DNA of 64,000 bases from an uncultured Eubacteriales bacterium. Its GTDB lineage: Bacteria; Bacillota; Clostridia; Oscillospirales; Acutalibacteraceae. Every line of letters starts with the position of its first letter. Within the stretch, counting starts at the first letter, position 1. The notes beneath the pieces were generated by a model. The model saw only the letters and a program-made list of their open reading frames with translations, was not told the origin of the DNA and did no database searches. The stretch spans positions 124,001 to 188,000 of the forward strand of contig CATONX010000001.1 of assembly GCA_951801675.1 (NCBI GenBank), in the 5' to 3' direction. The position numbers and the translations under genes are program-made. Positions 35,983-44,199 of this stretch are shown in pieces.

Positions 35983-36741
35983 ATGAACACGGCGAGAATA
36001 CAAGCGCTCAACGAATACATCCAGGAGCGCGGGGAAGTAAAGCTCGCGGAGCTGTTCGCCTTTTTTCCGCAGGTGTCCTCCATGACCATCCGCAGAGACC
36101 TGGAATTCATGGAAAAGCAGGGCCTCATCCGCCGCATGCGGGGCAGCGTGCGGGCCGGGTCGGACATTTCGGTGTTCAAGGAGGCCATCTATTCCCAGCG
36201 CGCCCAGGAGAACACCGAGGCAAAGCTGCTGATTGCCAGAAAGGCGCTGGACTTTATGCGCCGGGGCTGTTCGGTCTTTATTGACGCGGGCTCCACCACC
36301 ATGGCGTTTGCAAGGCTCTTGCCGGAGGGAAACTACTTTATCCTGACAAACGCGCCCAATATGGCGCTCGAACTGATTACCAAACCCAACGCCACCGTCA
36401 TGCTCACCGGCGGCACCCTCAACCACGATAACCTGACCCTTTCCGGGGCCAAGGCGGTGGATTTTGTGGGTTCCATCAATGTGGACATTGCCTTTATGGC
36501 CACCTCCGGGTATTCGCTGTCGGGGCAGTTCACCTCCGGCAATTTCGATGAGGCGGAGCTCAAAAAGCTGGTCATCAAGAAGGCCCATACGGTAGTCATG
36601 CTGATGGACGGCTCCAAGCTCGACCGCAACATGCCCTTTACCTTCGCCACCATGTCGGACATCGACGTGCTCGTGTCCGAGGGGGAACTTCCCCAAGAGG
36701 TGCAGGCGGAGGCCCAGCGGTGCCAAACCAAAGTCGTATAA
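35983..36741 (+). CDS. DeoR-family transcriptional regulator
   Basis: 252 residues. The N-terminal winged helix (about 5-58, ERGEVKLAELFAFFPQVSSMTIRRDLEFMEKQG) has the DeoR signature, and the C-terminal DeoRC sensor domain (about 75-235, IDAGSTTMAFARLLP, MLTGGTLN) binds a phosphorylated sugar in the family. The ATG at 35983 has GGAGG five bases upstream. It starts an operon with two dehydrogenases, which it probably represses. Confidence 0.93.
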   Translation: MNTARIQALNEYIQERGEVKLAELFAFFPQVSSMTIRRDLEFMEKQGLIRRMRGSVRAGSDISVFKEAIYSQRAQENTEAKLLIARKALDFMRRGCSVFIDAGSTTMAFARLLPEGNYFILTNAPNMALELITKPNATVMLTGGTLNHDNLTLSGAKAVDFVGSINVDIAFMATSGYSLSGQFTSGNFDEAELKKLVIKKAHTVVMLMDGSKLDRNMPFTFATMSDIDVLVSEGELPQEVQAEAQRCQTKVV

Positions 36742-36781
36742 CACACCCACCTTTTTATATTAACACAATGGAGGAAAACAG

Positions 36782-38041
36782 ATGATTACGAAAGCTGTCA
36801 GACTTTATGGGAAGAACGACCTCAGGCTGGAAAGCTTTGAGCTGCCGCCCATCCGCGAGGACGAAATCCTCGCCCGCGTTGTTTCCGATTCGCTGTGCAT
36901 GAGCAGCTACAAGGCCACCTCTCAGGGCGCCGACCACAAGCGCGTGCACAACGACGTGGCTGAAAACCCCATCATCATCGGCCATGAGTTCTGCGGCGAA
37001 ATCGTCGAGGTGGGTGAGAAGTGGAAGAAGGAGTTCAAACCCGGTCAGAAGTTCTCCATCCAGCCCGCTCTCAACTACAAAGGCAGCCTGGACGCTCCGG
37101 GTTATTCCTACCCCTACATCGGCGGCGACGCCACCTACATCGTCATCCCTCACGAGGTGATGGAGCTGGGATGCCTGCTGCCCTATGACGGCGAGGCTTT
37201 CTTCTACGGTTCTCTTGCCGAGCCCATGTCCTGCATTGTGGGCGGGTTCCATGCCAACTATCATACCACCGGCGGCTCCTATGTCCATGACATGGGCATC
37301 AAAAAGGGCGGCTGCATGGCGATCTTAGCGGGTGCTGGCCCCATGGGCCTGGGCGCCATTGACTACGCGGTACATAACGAGCTGCGTCCCCGCCTTTTGG
37401 TGGTCACCGATATCGACGACGCACGTCTTGCCAGAGCCAAGGAGCTCTTCACTCCCGAACAGGCGGCGGAATGCGGTGTCGAGCTCATTTACCTCAACAC
37501 CGCCGCCACGCCCGACCCGGTTGCCGCGCTCAAGGAGCTGACCGGCGGCGAAGGGTACAACGACGTGTTTGTGTTCGCTCCGGTGCGCCCGGTGGTGGAG
37601 CAGGGCGACGCGATTTTAGCCCACGACGGCTGCCTGAACTTCTTTGCCGGCCCGACCAATCCGGAATTCAAGGCCGAGTTTAACTTCTATAACGTCCATT
37701 ACGCCGCCACCCACATTGTGGGCACCAGCGGCGGCAACACCGACGACATGATCGAATCCCTCCAGATGATGGAGAAGGGACTCATCAACCCCGCCGCCAT
37801 GATCACCCACGTAGGCGGCCTCAACGCGGTGATCGAGACCACTCTCAACCTGCCCAAGATTCCCGGCGGCAAGAAGCTCATTTACACCGGCATTGAGATG
37901 CCGCTGACCGCCATTGCCGACTTTGCGAAGCTTGGCGAGACCGACGAGTTCTTCAAGGGCCTGGCGGAAATCTGCGGGCGCAACAAGGGCCTGTGGAGCG
38001 CCGAGGCGGAGAAATACCTGCTTGAAAACAAGGCCCAGTAA
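36782..38041 (+). CDS. zinc-type medium-chain dehydrogenase, sorbose-1-phosphate-reductase-like
   Basis: 419 residues. The GroES-like domain contains the zinc-binding stretch DSLCMSSYK and GHEFCGEIVEVGE; the Rossmann domain has LAGAGPMGLGAIDYA (about 181-195). Its length and C-terminal part resemble the L-sorbose-1-phosphate reductase branch rather than ordinary alcohol dehydrogenases. GGAGG precedes the ATG. With the next gene it probably interconverts ketose and alditol phosphates or a deoxysugar intermediate; the actual substrate is not visible. Confidence 0.85.
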   Translation: MITKAVRLYGKNDLRLESFELPPIREDEILARVVSDSLCMSSYKATSQGADHKRVHNDVAENPIIIGHEFCGEIVEVGEKWKKEFKPGQKFSIQPALNYKGSLDAPGYSYPYIGGDATYIVIPHEVMELGCLLPYDGEAFFYGSLAEPMSCIVGGFHANYHTTGGSYVHDMGIKKGGCMAILAGAGPMGLGAIDYAVHNELRPRLLVVTDIDDARLARAKELFTPEQAAECGVELIYLNTAATPDPVAALKELTGGEGYNDVFVFAPVRPVVEQGDAILAHDGCLNFFAGPTNPEFKAEFNFYNVHYAATHIVGTSGGNTDDMIESLQMMEKGLINPAAMITHVGGLNAVIETTLNLPKIPGGKKLIYTGIEMPLTAIADFAKLGETDEFFKGLAEICGRNKGLWSAEAEKYLLENKAQ

Positions 38042-38080
38042 GGAAAGTTTATAAAAGTGAAATTTGGAGGCGTTTGTTCT

Positions 38081-39151
38081 ATGAATAAAGAATTTGCCGT
38101 AGCCGTGGCGCCCGCCGTGCGCGTGCTCCTTTCCAAAAACGATCCCGCCGACCTGGTGAAGCTCTCCGAGCCGGGTCCTGCTGACCTGACGGTATCCGGT
38201 GTGGACGCCAAGGCGGTCAACACCCTGCTGGCGGCGGAAATCCCCGCTTACATCCAGAAAAACGGCGCCGCTCCCAAGAGCGTGTGCGTGGAGAACGTGG
38301 CCACTTTCACGGCGGTAAAGCCGGAAGGGACCGGCCGTCTGGCGGGCAAGGTGTGCATCGTCACCGGTTCCGCCCAGGGCTTTGGGCTGGAGCTTGCCAC
38401 CGCCATGGTGCGGGAAGGCGCCTATGTGGTGATTGCGGACTTGAACTATGATCTGGCCAAAAAGGTCAGCGACGAAATGAACCAGACCTCTCCTCGGACC
38501 CTGGCCGTTAAAGTGGACGTGGGCAACGAGGAATCGGTCAAGAACATGATGGACGAGACGGTGGCGGCCTTCGGCGGCCTGGACGTGTTCGTCAACAACG
38601 CCGGCGTTCTCAAAGCGGGCAGCCTGGAAGAGATGGACGCCAAGTCCTTCGAGTTTGTCACTAAGATCAATTATGAGGCCTACTTTATCTGCGCCAAGTA
38701 TGCCTCCCGCGTCATGAAGATCCAGCACCGGTACAACAAGGATTACATGACCGATATCATTCAGATCAACTCCAAGTCCGGCCTGGAAGGCAGCAACAAA
38801 AACTTCGCCTATGCTGGCGGCAAGTTCGGCGGCATCGGCCTGACCCAGAGCTTTGCGCTGGAGCTGGTGGAGTATAACATCAAGGTAAACTCCATCTGCC
38901 CCGGCAACTTCCTGGACGGCCCCCTGTGGTCCGACCCCGACCGCGGCCTCTTCGTGCAGTACCTGCACGCGGGCAAGGTTCCGGGCGCCAAAACGGTGCA
39001 GGACGTGAAGAACTACTACGAGTCCAAGGTCCCCATGAAGCGAGGCTGCTACGGCGAAGACGTAGCCCGCGCCCTGTTCTACGTGGTGGAACAGAAATAC
39101 GAAACTGGTCAGGCGGTGCCTGTCACCGGCGGCCAGGTCATGCTCAGCTAA
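38081..39151 (+). CDS. SDR-family dehydrogenase with an N-terminal extension
   Basis: 356 residues. The first 90 residues are an extra domain before the SDR fold, which starts at GRLAGKVCIVTGSAQGFGLELA (NAD site about 95-110). NNAGVL, the Ser of INSKSGLEG and YAGGK supply the usual motifs. The enzyme resembles sorbitol-6-phosphate dehydrogenases and the SDR half of RhaD-type aldolase/dehydrogenase fusions; the extension could be a remnant of such a fusion. TTGGAGG precedes the ATG at 38081. Last gene of the DeoR operon. Confidence 0.87.
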   Translation: MNKEFAVAVAPAVRVLLSKNDPADLVKLSEPGPADLTVSGVDAKAVNTLLAAEIPAYIQKNGAAPKSVCVENVATFTAVKPEGTGRLAGKVCIVTGSAQGFGLELATAMVREGAYVVIADLNYDLAKKVSDEMNQTSPRTLAVKVDVGNEESVKNMMDETVAAFGGLDVFVNNAGVLKAGSLEEMDAKSFEFVTKINYEAYFICAKYASRVMKIQHRYNKDYMTDIIQINSKSGLEGSNKNFAYAGGKFGGIGLTQSFALELVEYNIKVNSICPGNFLDGPLWSDPDRGLFVQYLHAGKVPGAKTVQDVKNYYESKVPMKRGCYGEDVARALFYVVEQKYETGQAVPVTGGQVMLS

Positions 39152-39169
39152 CTTCTATCCTTATCCAGA

Positions 39170-39210
39170 GAAGGCCTCCTTCCGACTCAGTCGGAAGGAG
39201 GCCTTCTTGC
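39170..39210 (+). terminator. terminator of the DeoR-MDR-SDR operon
   Basis: GAAGGCCTCCTTCCGACT pairs perfectly with its complement around a single loop base. The T-run is short (TTCTTG), but the stem is very stable. Confidence 0.75.
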
Positions 39211-39480
39211 CGCCGTGAAAACCACAAGCACAGTACCAGTAGTGGCTATCTTGCCAGCAGTTGCTCCAAGGGCATCAGGTGAAGCGAGCGGCAAAGAAGA
39301 ATAAGATTGGAAAATGAACGCAGGAAGACATCAGCCCTTTAACGGGTTGTAAGGCGGTTCGTGTGCGCTTGGAAAAGGCGTTACGATGCCCTACCCAGGG
39401 CTGCCGGCTTTGGTGTAGTTCTTCTGTTATTGTTTGGCATCTTGCTTCTTTCCACACGACAGATCTCTGGCGGCAAAAAG
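39211..39480. other. intergenic stretch without a supported gene
   Basis: About 270 bases between converging units. Two short open frames on the plus strand (39361 and 39363) continue through the opposite-strand rhaM gene and its terminator and have no ribosome-binding site. I see no RNA or repeat here. Confidence 0.5.
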
Positions 39481-39530
39481 AGAACCGGCCCCATCCTCCT
39501 GGTTTGGGAGAAATGGGGCCGGGGAAACCT
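39472..39530 (-). terminator. terminator of rhaM
   Basis: CCGGCCCCAT and ATGGGGCCGG (39485-39522) form the stem, followed on the minus strand by TTCTCTTTTTG. Confidence 0.8.
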
Positions 39531-39536
39531 ACTTAC

Positions 39537-39854
39537 TTATTCCAGGAAAAAGACCTGTTTGAGCATGGGCTGGGCGCCGGTTTCCGGGTCCATCTCCATG
39601 ATCATCACGTCCTTCATGAACTCGTTCCATTTGTCCACCACCGGGCTCTTCGCCTGGGTATCGGCGGCAAACTGCACGCCCTTCTCGCATTCATAATACC
39701 CGAACAGCTCGTTGCCTACGTTCCAGATGGTGTAGTTCTTGATTCCAGCCGCCTTGAGTACGTCTACAAGCTCCGGCCAGATCTCATTGTGCCGCTTGAC
39801 GTATTCGTCGATCTTTCCTTCCTTGACAATGGCTTTCCATGCATAGCGTTCCAT
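39537..39854 (-). CDS. rhaM: L-rhamnose mutarotase
   Basis: 105 residues, normal RhaM length. It interconverts alpha and beta anomers of L-rhamnose. The start MERYAWKAIVKEGKIDEYVKRHNEIWPEL holds the conserved His of the active site at about 22, and the NELFGYYECE and KWNEFMKDVM segments are typical of the DUF718 fold. GAGAGG precedes the ATG. No rhamnose isomerase or kinase is adjacent. The neighbouring DeoR-MDR-SDR operon converges on it and may belong to the same deoxysugar metabolism. Confidence 0.93.
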   Translation of the reverse strand: MERYAWKAIVKEGKIDEYVKRHNEIWPELVDVLKAAGIKNYTIWNVGNELFGYYECEKGVQFAADTQAKSPVVDKWNEFMKDVMIMEMDPETGAQPMLKQVFFLE

Positions 39855-39939
39855 CTAACCATTCCTCTCTTTCTAATATGGGTGGATTTTTATCGATTTG
39901 CGTACCAAAGCGATAAAAAACGGTTATCCGGGCCGGCCC

Positions 39940-39980
39940 GGCCCGGGGGCAATCATGATAATTGCGCCCGGCCACAGGAA
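39940..39980. promoter_or_regulatory. imperfect palindrome upstream of rhaM
   Basis: CCGGGGGCAATCATG followed by ATAATTGCGCCCGG (39943-39971) forms an inverted repeat between the GH43 gene and rhaM. Without a U-tail it is more likely an operator than a terminator. Confidence 0.35.
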
Positions 39981-40016
39981 CGGCCGGATGCACAAAAATA
40001 GATCAAAGAGCTATTT

Positions 40017-40898
40017 TTATTTCAGCACGGTCAGCTGACCGCCTTCGTCACTTACAGGGAGAAGCCTTATCCGCTCGGCATGGTCTGAATTGGGGGTGTG
40101 CAGCGCCAGAGTCAGCTGGCCGTCCAAGGTGCGAAAGAGCATGCCGTGCCCGCCGTCCTCAGCATAAAGCGGTTCTTTGGCGGCAGTCCAGGGCCCTTTG
40201 ACCTTACCGGTCAAGGAGCAGGAATACCCCTGCACATAGCCCGTTTCCCCAAAGGAGGACCAGAGCATCAAAAGCGAACCATCCTTCGTGCGGTGAAGAA
40301 AAGGGCCGTCGGTCACATAAGCGGTGACCTCATGGCCGTCCTGCTGGGGAAAACGAGGCCGAGCCCAGGGCGCGTTGGAAGCGGTAAAGAGCAGGATGGG
40401 ATCACCCGCCCGGTTTAACGATTCGTCCAAAGGCATGGCATACATCTCGCCGTCCCCGGTCTGCACCCATTCCCGGCAGAAGACCAGATAAAGCTGTCCG
40501 TCTTCCTCGTAAAGGGTGCCGTCCAGGCATTCCCACTCGGCGGGCGTCACCGGGCGATCGGAAACCGGGACAAAGGGCCCTTTGGGATAATCTGCCGCCA
40601 GCACCTGAGTGCCCCGGCACCGATCCGCGCTCTTAAAAGAAGCAAGCATGTAATACCGCCCCTGGTAAACATGTATCTCCGGCGCCCAGAAGTGCCGGTC
40701 GGCCCAAAAGCCGGGCGCGGGGCGAAAGACGGGGAAAGGTCCCTCCGCTTGCTCGAAATCGGTGGTTACATAGGCGTCAAACCCGACGCCGGGGCCATTC
40801 CAGGTGTCCGGGTCGGTGCTTCCGTAGAGGTAGTAGCACTCCTCCTGGGGACAGGGGAGCACATAAACGTCGCGGATGCGAAGATCGCGTATAAGCAT
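40017..40898 (-). CDS. glycoside hydrolase family 43-type protein
   Basis: 293 residues forming a five-bladed beta-propeller. The general-base Asp is probably the one in IRDVYVL near residue 9, and the WAPEIHVYQGRYYM motif (about 65-80) is typical of GH43; the general acid may be in PAEWECLDGTLYEEDGQLYL. There is no signal peptide, so it acts on imported oligosaccharides, arabinosides or xylosides in most relatives. The ATG at 40898 follows GGAGG. rhaM lies downstream on the same strand, so both may serve plant-polysaccharide use. Confidence 0.87.
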   Translation of the reverse strand: MLIRDLRIRDVYVLPCPQEECYYLYGSTDPDTWNGPGVGFDAYVTTDFEQAEGPFPVFRPAPGFWADRHFWAPEIHVYQGRYYMLASFKSADRCRGTQVLAADYPKGPFVPVSDRPVTPAEWECLDGTLYEEDGQLYLVFCREWVQTGDGEMYAMPLDESLNRAGDPILLFTASNAPWARPRFPQQDGHEVTAYVTDGPFLHRTKDGSLLMLWSSFGETGYVQGYSCSLTGKVKGPWTAAKEPLYAEDGGHGMLFRTLDGQLTLALHTPNSDHAERIRLLPVSDEGGQLTVLK

Positions 40899-40929
40899 GT
40901 TTTTTCCTCCAGCCCATTGCGTTAGACAA

Positions 40930-40968
40930 AGAAAAAGCAGAATCACAAATCCTTGTGATTCTGCTTTT
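40930..40968. terminator. bidirectional terminator
   Basis: AGCAGAATCACAA and TTGTGATTCTGCT form the stem, with A-run and T-run on both sides. On the minus strand it ends the tiny operon 41352-41007. Confidence 0.85.
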
Positions 40969-41006
40969 CATCATAGCATATTTTGCCGCGCTCGTAAAGC
41001 GGACGT

Positions 41007-41168
41007 CTACAAATCGTCCGCGTCCTGCTCCGGACGCTCTCCTGTGGCCGACTGGCCGGTATAGCTGCCGGTCACGTCAGAGGGGATGGAACCTCTGCCC
41101 TGCTTTTTGAGCGTTTCGGCCACGTTCTCGACCGAAGGATTGCGCTTTTTTGCGCTGCGATTAGTCAT
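41007..41168 (-). CDS. small acidic-tailed protein, conserved type
   Basis: 53 residues, too short for most gene finders. It starts MTNRSAKKRNPSVENVAETL (basic) and ends with SDVTGSYTG and the acidic tail EQDADDL, a pattern I associate with short uncharacterised clostridial proteins. The ATG at 41168 overlaps the last eight bases of the upstream Asn/Gln-rich gene and has no ribosome-binding site of its own, so translation is probably coupled. A terminator follows 40 bases later. Confidence 0.65.
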   Translation of the reverse strand: MTNRSAKKRNPSVENVAETLKKQGRGSIPSDVTGSYTGQSATGERPEQDADDL

Positions 41169-41352
41169 CGAACTGATTGTTCTGCTTGTTCTGGAAGTTG
41201 TTGTTCTGCTTCTGGTTTTTGTTGTTGTTCTGATTGTTGGAATTGGAGAAGCTGTTGTTCTGCTTCTGGTTCTTGCTGTTATTGTTCTGGTTGTTGGAAT
41301 TGGAGAAATTGTTGTTGCTGGAATTGTTGTTCTGCTTCTGATTCTTGCTCAT
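41161..41352 (-). CDS. Asn/Gln-rich low-complexity small protein
   Basis: 63 residues, mostly Asn, Gln, Ser and Lys, built from repeats of NQKQNN, FSNSNNQNNN and similar words. AAGGAGT lies about ten bases before the ATG at 41352; the open frame extends to 41628 across a terminator and is not real there. Composition recalls gamma-type small acid-soluble spore proteins or spore-coat proteins, but no family motif is present. CATACTA on the minus strand at 41411-41417 resembles the -10 element of sporulation sigma factors, consistent with a spore role. Confidence 0.65.
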   Translation of the reverse strand: MSKNQKQNNNSSNNNFSNSNNQNNNSKNQKQNNSFSNSNNQNNNKNQKQNNNFQNKQNNQFDD

Positions 41353-41663
41353 AAAAGAAGACTCCTTTTGACAGATAATTTCATAGACGCACATGTGACG
41401 CCTACATTCGTAGTATGTCCGTACGGTAAGAAAATAAAACGCGATATGTTGGGGATGCGCTGCTTTTTTCCTAAAGAAAAAAGCCCAATTTTCTTGAGGG
41501 CTTCGGCCGCAATCTGCCAGAAAGTTGAGTCCGGCCGCCGCCGGAGTGAGACAACAAACGAAGCCTGGATGTGTTTCCTGTCCGGGCTTCGTTTGTAAAT
41601 TTATTGAGAAAAACAAAACGCACCCCAAACATGGGGTGCGTTTTGTTTGCGACCGAGCATCGC
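41353..41663. other. leader region with stacked terminators
   Basis: Between the Asn-rich gene and tRNA-Gln lie three stem-loops read from the minus strand: AACAAAACGCACCCC with its complement (41610-41648), ACAAACGAAGC with its complement (41551-41597) and AGCCC/GGGCT plus TTTTTT (41478-41505). The first ends the tRNA operon and the last is also terminator-like. No gene is supported. Confidence 0.6.
41608..41650 (-). terminator. terminator of the tRNA operon
   Basis: AAACAAAACGCACCCC paired with GGGGTGCGTTTTGTTT, T-run TTTTTCTC on the minus strand. Confidence 0.85.
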
Positions 41664-41739
41664 TGGCTGGGATGGGTGGGGTCGAACCACCGAGATGACG
41701 GAGTCAAAGTCCGTTGCCTTACCGCTTGGCTACATCCCA
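41664..41739 (-). tRNA. tRNA-Gln (anticodon TTG)
   Basis: 76 bases with an encoded CCA. Acceptor TGGGATG/CATCCCA, T-arm GGTTCGACC, anticodon loop CTTTGAC giving TTG. It is the last of four tRNAs transcribed together. Confidence 0.95.
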
Positions 41740-41794
41740 AGATGAGACAAAGGGCCTGAGGTCTGAAAGCGTTCGACCTAAGACCCTTTGTGCA

Positions 41795-41872
<78 letters not shown>

Positions 41873-41877
41873 ATATC

Positions 41878-41954
<77 letters not shown>

Positions 41955-41969
41955 ATACTGAAAAACGTA

Positions 41970-42043
41970 TGGAGCGGGTGATGGGAATCGAACCCACGCG
42001 ACCAGCTTGGAAGGCTGGAGTTCTACCATTGAACTACACCCGC
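41970..42043 (-). tRNA. tRNA-Gly (anticodon TCC)
   Basis: 74 bases with CCA. Acceptor GCGGGTG/CACCCGC, T-arm GGTTCGATTCC, anticodon loop CTTCCAA giving TCC. First gene of the operon Gly-Arg-His-Gln. Confidence 0.95.
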
Positions 42044-42061
42044 ATTTCCAAGACGAATTTT

Positions 42062-42090
42062 ATAATACCATAGTTTGTCTGGAAAAGCAA
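42062..42090 (-). promoter_or_regulatory. promoter of the tRNA operon
   Basis: On the minus strand TTGCTT, 17 bases, TATTAT, about 20 bases before tRNA-Gly. Confidence 0.65.
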
Positions 42091-42137
42091 GAGTAAAATT
42101 GCCATTTTGCGGCGGGATTTTCCCTCACCGCCAAAAG

Positions 42138-42178
42138 GAAAAACCGTCCCGGATTTGTGAAAAAGTCCGGGACGGTTG
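42138..42178 (-). terminator. terminator of the lipoprotein gene
   Basis: AACCGTCCCGGA and TCCGGGACGGTT (42142-42177) form a 12-bp stem, followed on the minus strand by TTTTCC. Confidence 0.85.
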
Positions 42179-42206
42179 CGGAGACCAAAATAGGCCTAGA
42201 GCCGAC

Positions 42207-43268
42207 TTATTTGGAAGACGCGGTGCTGGAGGTCGTGTCCACCAGGAAGGAGCGGGGGCTGTATTTCTTCAAAACGGTGTTATTGAGCGAATAATTGATG
42301 CTGGCAATCCGTGCGTTGATCATGGTCTCATAGTCCTCCTTAGCGGCGGCATACCGCAGGGAGAACTGGTAATCTTCCACGTGCTTGTCCGTTTCGGCGC
42401 TTCTGATGGGCAGCTTCTGGGCCAACACATAATAATAGCTGCTGAAATCAAAAGCGGTGGCTTCCCCTTCCTCCAGGGAAGCGATGGTATAGGAAACCAA
42501 ATCGTCCTCACTGACGTCAGCCTTGCTCAGATAACCGGAGCTGTCCTCAGTGGTGCTGGCCACGCTGGGGGTGAGCTTTACTTCCTTTTCCCGGATGGAC
42601 TTAAAGGTGGCGCCTTCCTCGTTGAGCTCCTTGGCATAGCCATTAAGCCGGTCCTTTATGGCCTGCTGCTCCTCTTGCGGAAGAGAGCCGCCGGTGGAGG
42701 TCTTCAGTGGGACATAGAAGATTTCTACCCGGTAATTGTTTTCATAAAAATCGTCTTTGAGCGTTTGAAGAGAAATTCCCTTTTCTCCGCCTTCCCCAAA
42801 GAAGTGATCAAAAAGGGTGCGGAAAGCGGCGTTATCCTTGTAATAGGCGATAAGGTCCTCCTTGGTCAGGCCGATTTGAGTGAGATAGTCGGCGCTGTCC
42901 TCATAAGATTCCTCCGCAGTTTTGTTGGCGTTGTCAAGGTCCTCCTGAGAGATTTCCAGACCCAGCTCCCGCAGCCACTGGGTGACGGCCAGGGCTTCCT
43001 TGGCGGAATCCCGCGCGGCATCCATGATATACTGTTCCATGGTGGAATTGTTAGGCTTCTCGTTAAAGAAGTTGGAGACGTCGTTGCCCATATTATAATA
43101 ATTGTTATAGAGGCCGTTGAAGGTATAAAACAGGTAGGATAGATACAGGCCGGTGGAAACGGTGTCATTGCCAGCCTTTATGGCCCAGGTCGTGCTGCTG
43201 CACGAGGTCATGCTGAGTGTCAAACCCAGTGCCAGCACGAAGGTGGTGATGCGTTTTGCGAGCTTCAT
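42207..43268 (-). CDS. lipoprotein, PrsA/SurA-like foldase candidate
   Basis: 353 residues. The signal peptide ends in the lipobox LSMTSC, so the mature protein would be lipid-anchored at Cys23 on the outside. The helical region (about 75-210, with LGLEISQEDLDNA and GLTKEDLIAYYKDNA) looks like the chaperone domain of SurA/PrsA proteins, and the later part (about 185-300) may be a degenerate parvulin domain, but the parvulin signature is not clear. It probably helps fold exported proteins. The C-terminus is Ser/Thr-rich. Single-gene unit. Confidence 0.75.
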   Translation of the reverse strand: MKLAKRITTFVLALGLTLSMTSCSSTTWAIKAGNDTVSTGLYLSYLFYTFNGLYNNYYNMGNDVSNFFNEKPNNSTMEQYIMDAARDSAKEALAVTQWLRELGLEISQEDLDNANKTAEESYEDSADYLTQIGLTKEDLIAYYKDNAAFRTLFDHFFGEGGEKGISLQTLKDDFYENNYRVEIFYVPLKTSTGGSLPQEEQQAIKDRLNGYAKELNEEGATFKSIREKEVKLTPSVASTTEDSSGYLSKADVSEDDLVSYTIASLEEGEATAFDFSSYYYVLAQKLPIRSAETDKHVEDYQFSLRYAAAKEDYETMINARIASINYSLNNTVLKKYSPRSFLVDTTSSTASSK

Positions 43269-43429
43269 AGAAAGTTTCCTCCTAAAATGTTACAGATATT
43301 CGTGTAAAAAACCTTGCGTTTTTGCGCAAAGAAACCAATTTAGCTTATTGTAGCATTCTTGAGGAGATTTGTCCATGAAAAAGATGCATTGTGGGAAAAT
43401 ACGGTTTTTGATCCACGGCGCTCGCAGCG

Positions 43430-43522
43430 GGAGGAAAAAAGACGCTGAGAACGGGGATACAAGAGTTCCCCCTGAACGTTCCCATTTTACTAGAAGAGGG
43501 TGGGGGAAAGAGAAGAAGTGTC
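43430..43522 (+). repeat. structured repeat, copy 1 (partial)
   Basis: About 90 bases that align with the second half of the element at 43852-44000: GACGCTGAGAACGGGGATAC, a C-rich arm, then GAGGGTGGGGGAAAGAGAAG. It lacks the GCGACG/CGTCGC hairpin end. Confidence 0.6.
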
Positions 43523-43569
43523 GATGAAATACAGTCACAGAACCCAGACAGCCAATAAAATTAGTAGTG

Positions 43570-43712
43570 AATTTTATTCACATTCCCGGCTGAATGCCTA
43601 GAGGGATTCTTAAGGGAGAAAAACCTTTTCCCCGAACTTTACGCCGTTTTTCTCCCTTAAGTCGCCCTTTCTTTGGTTCATTTCTTTCGGCGACGCGAAA
43701 GAAATGAACACG
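43570..43712 (-). repeat. structured repeat, copy 2 (inverted)
   Basis: On the minus strand it aligns with the element at 43852-44000 over about 120 bases. It contains two perfect stems: CTTAAGGGAGAAAAA with its complement (43611-43662), and TTCATTTCTTTCG-GCGACG-CGAAAGAAATGAA (43677-43708). Confidence 0.7.
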
Positions 43713-43851
43713 ATGTCAGGTAGAAACCGGACGGAAGGGACCGACTGCGGCAAAGCGGAAACCGGATTTTTTCAAAACCCGGTATAAGAAAAGCTGAAAA
43801 TCATAGGGCCACTTTTTCTCTTCGAAATCCACTTTTGTATGATTCCTAGTT

Positions 43852-44000
43852 GCCTCTTTCTTTTGCGTCGCCAAAAGAAAGAGACGAAAGAAAAGGCGAT
43901 TCAAGGGGGAAAAAGGCGCTAGAATCTGGGATACTTGTTTTTCCCCCTTGAAAATCCCCCTCTGATCGGAGGAGGGCAGGGGAAAGAGAAGAAGCTTTGC
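43852..44000 (+). repeat. structured repeat, copy 3 (most complete)
   Basis: Starts with the stem CTCTTTCTTTTG-CGTCGC-CAAAAGAAAGAG (43855-43884), continues through AAAGGCGATTCAAGGGGGAAAAA, which pairs with TTTTTCCCCCTTGAA downstream, and ends GGGCAGGGGAAAGAGAAGAAG. Arm sequences differ from copy 2 but remain complementary. Confidence 0.7.
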
Positions 44001-44045
44001 AAAAAAACAATCACAAATTCCAGGCAAACATGCAAAAGCCATAGA

Positions 44046-44092
44046 AAAGCCGGGAGCGCAGGCATTTTGCCCTGCGCTCCCGGCTTTCTTTT
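44046..44092. terminator. isolated bidirectional terminator
   Basis: AAAGCCGGGAGCGCAGG paired with CCTGCGCTCCCGGCTTT around an 8-base loop, T-runs on both sides. No gene that it would end is visible on either side. Confidence 0.8.
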
Positions 44093-44199
44093 GGCTTTTC
44101 TCACCGGATTTGGTACCGGATCCGGTTATAGATTTCGCTGGGAAAATACAGTATCCTGCTTGCGGAAGGCTTCCAGAAAACTTGAAAGGAGAGATTCCT

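Larger units (their letters stand above)
43269..44199. other. gene-poor interval rich in repeats
   Basis: About 930 bases between the lipoprotein gene and a broken HTH gene. It holds three copies of the structured repeat and an isolated terminator at 44046-44092. No protein gene is supported. Such a make-up suggests decay or insertion of small mobile elements. Confidence 0.6.
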
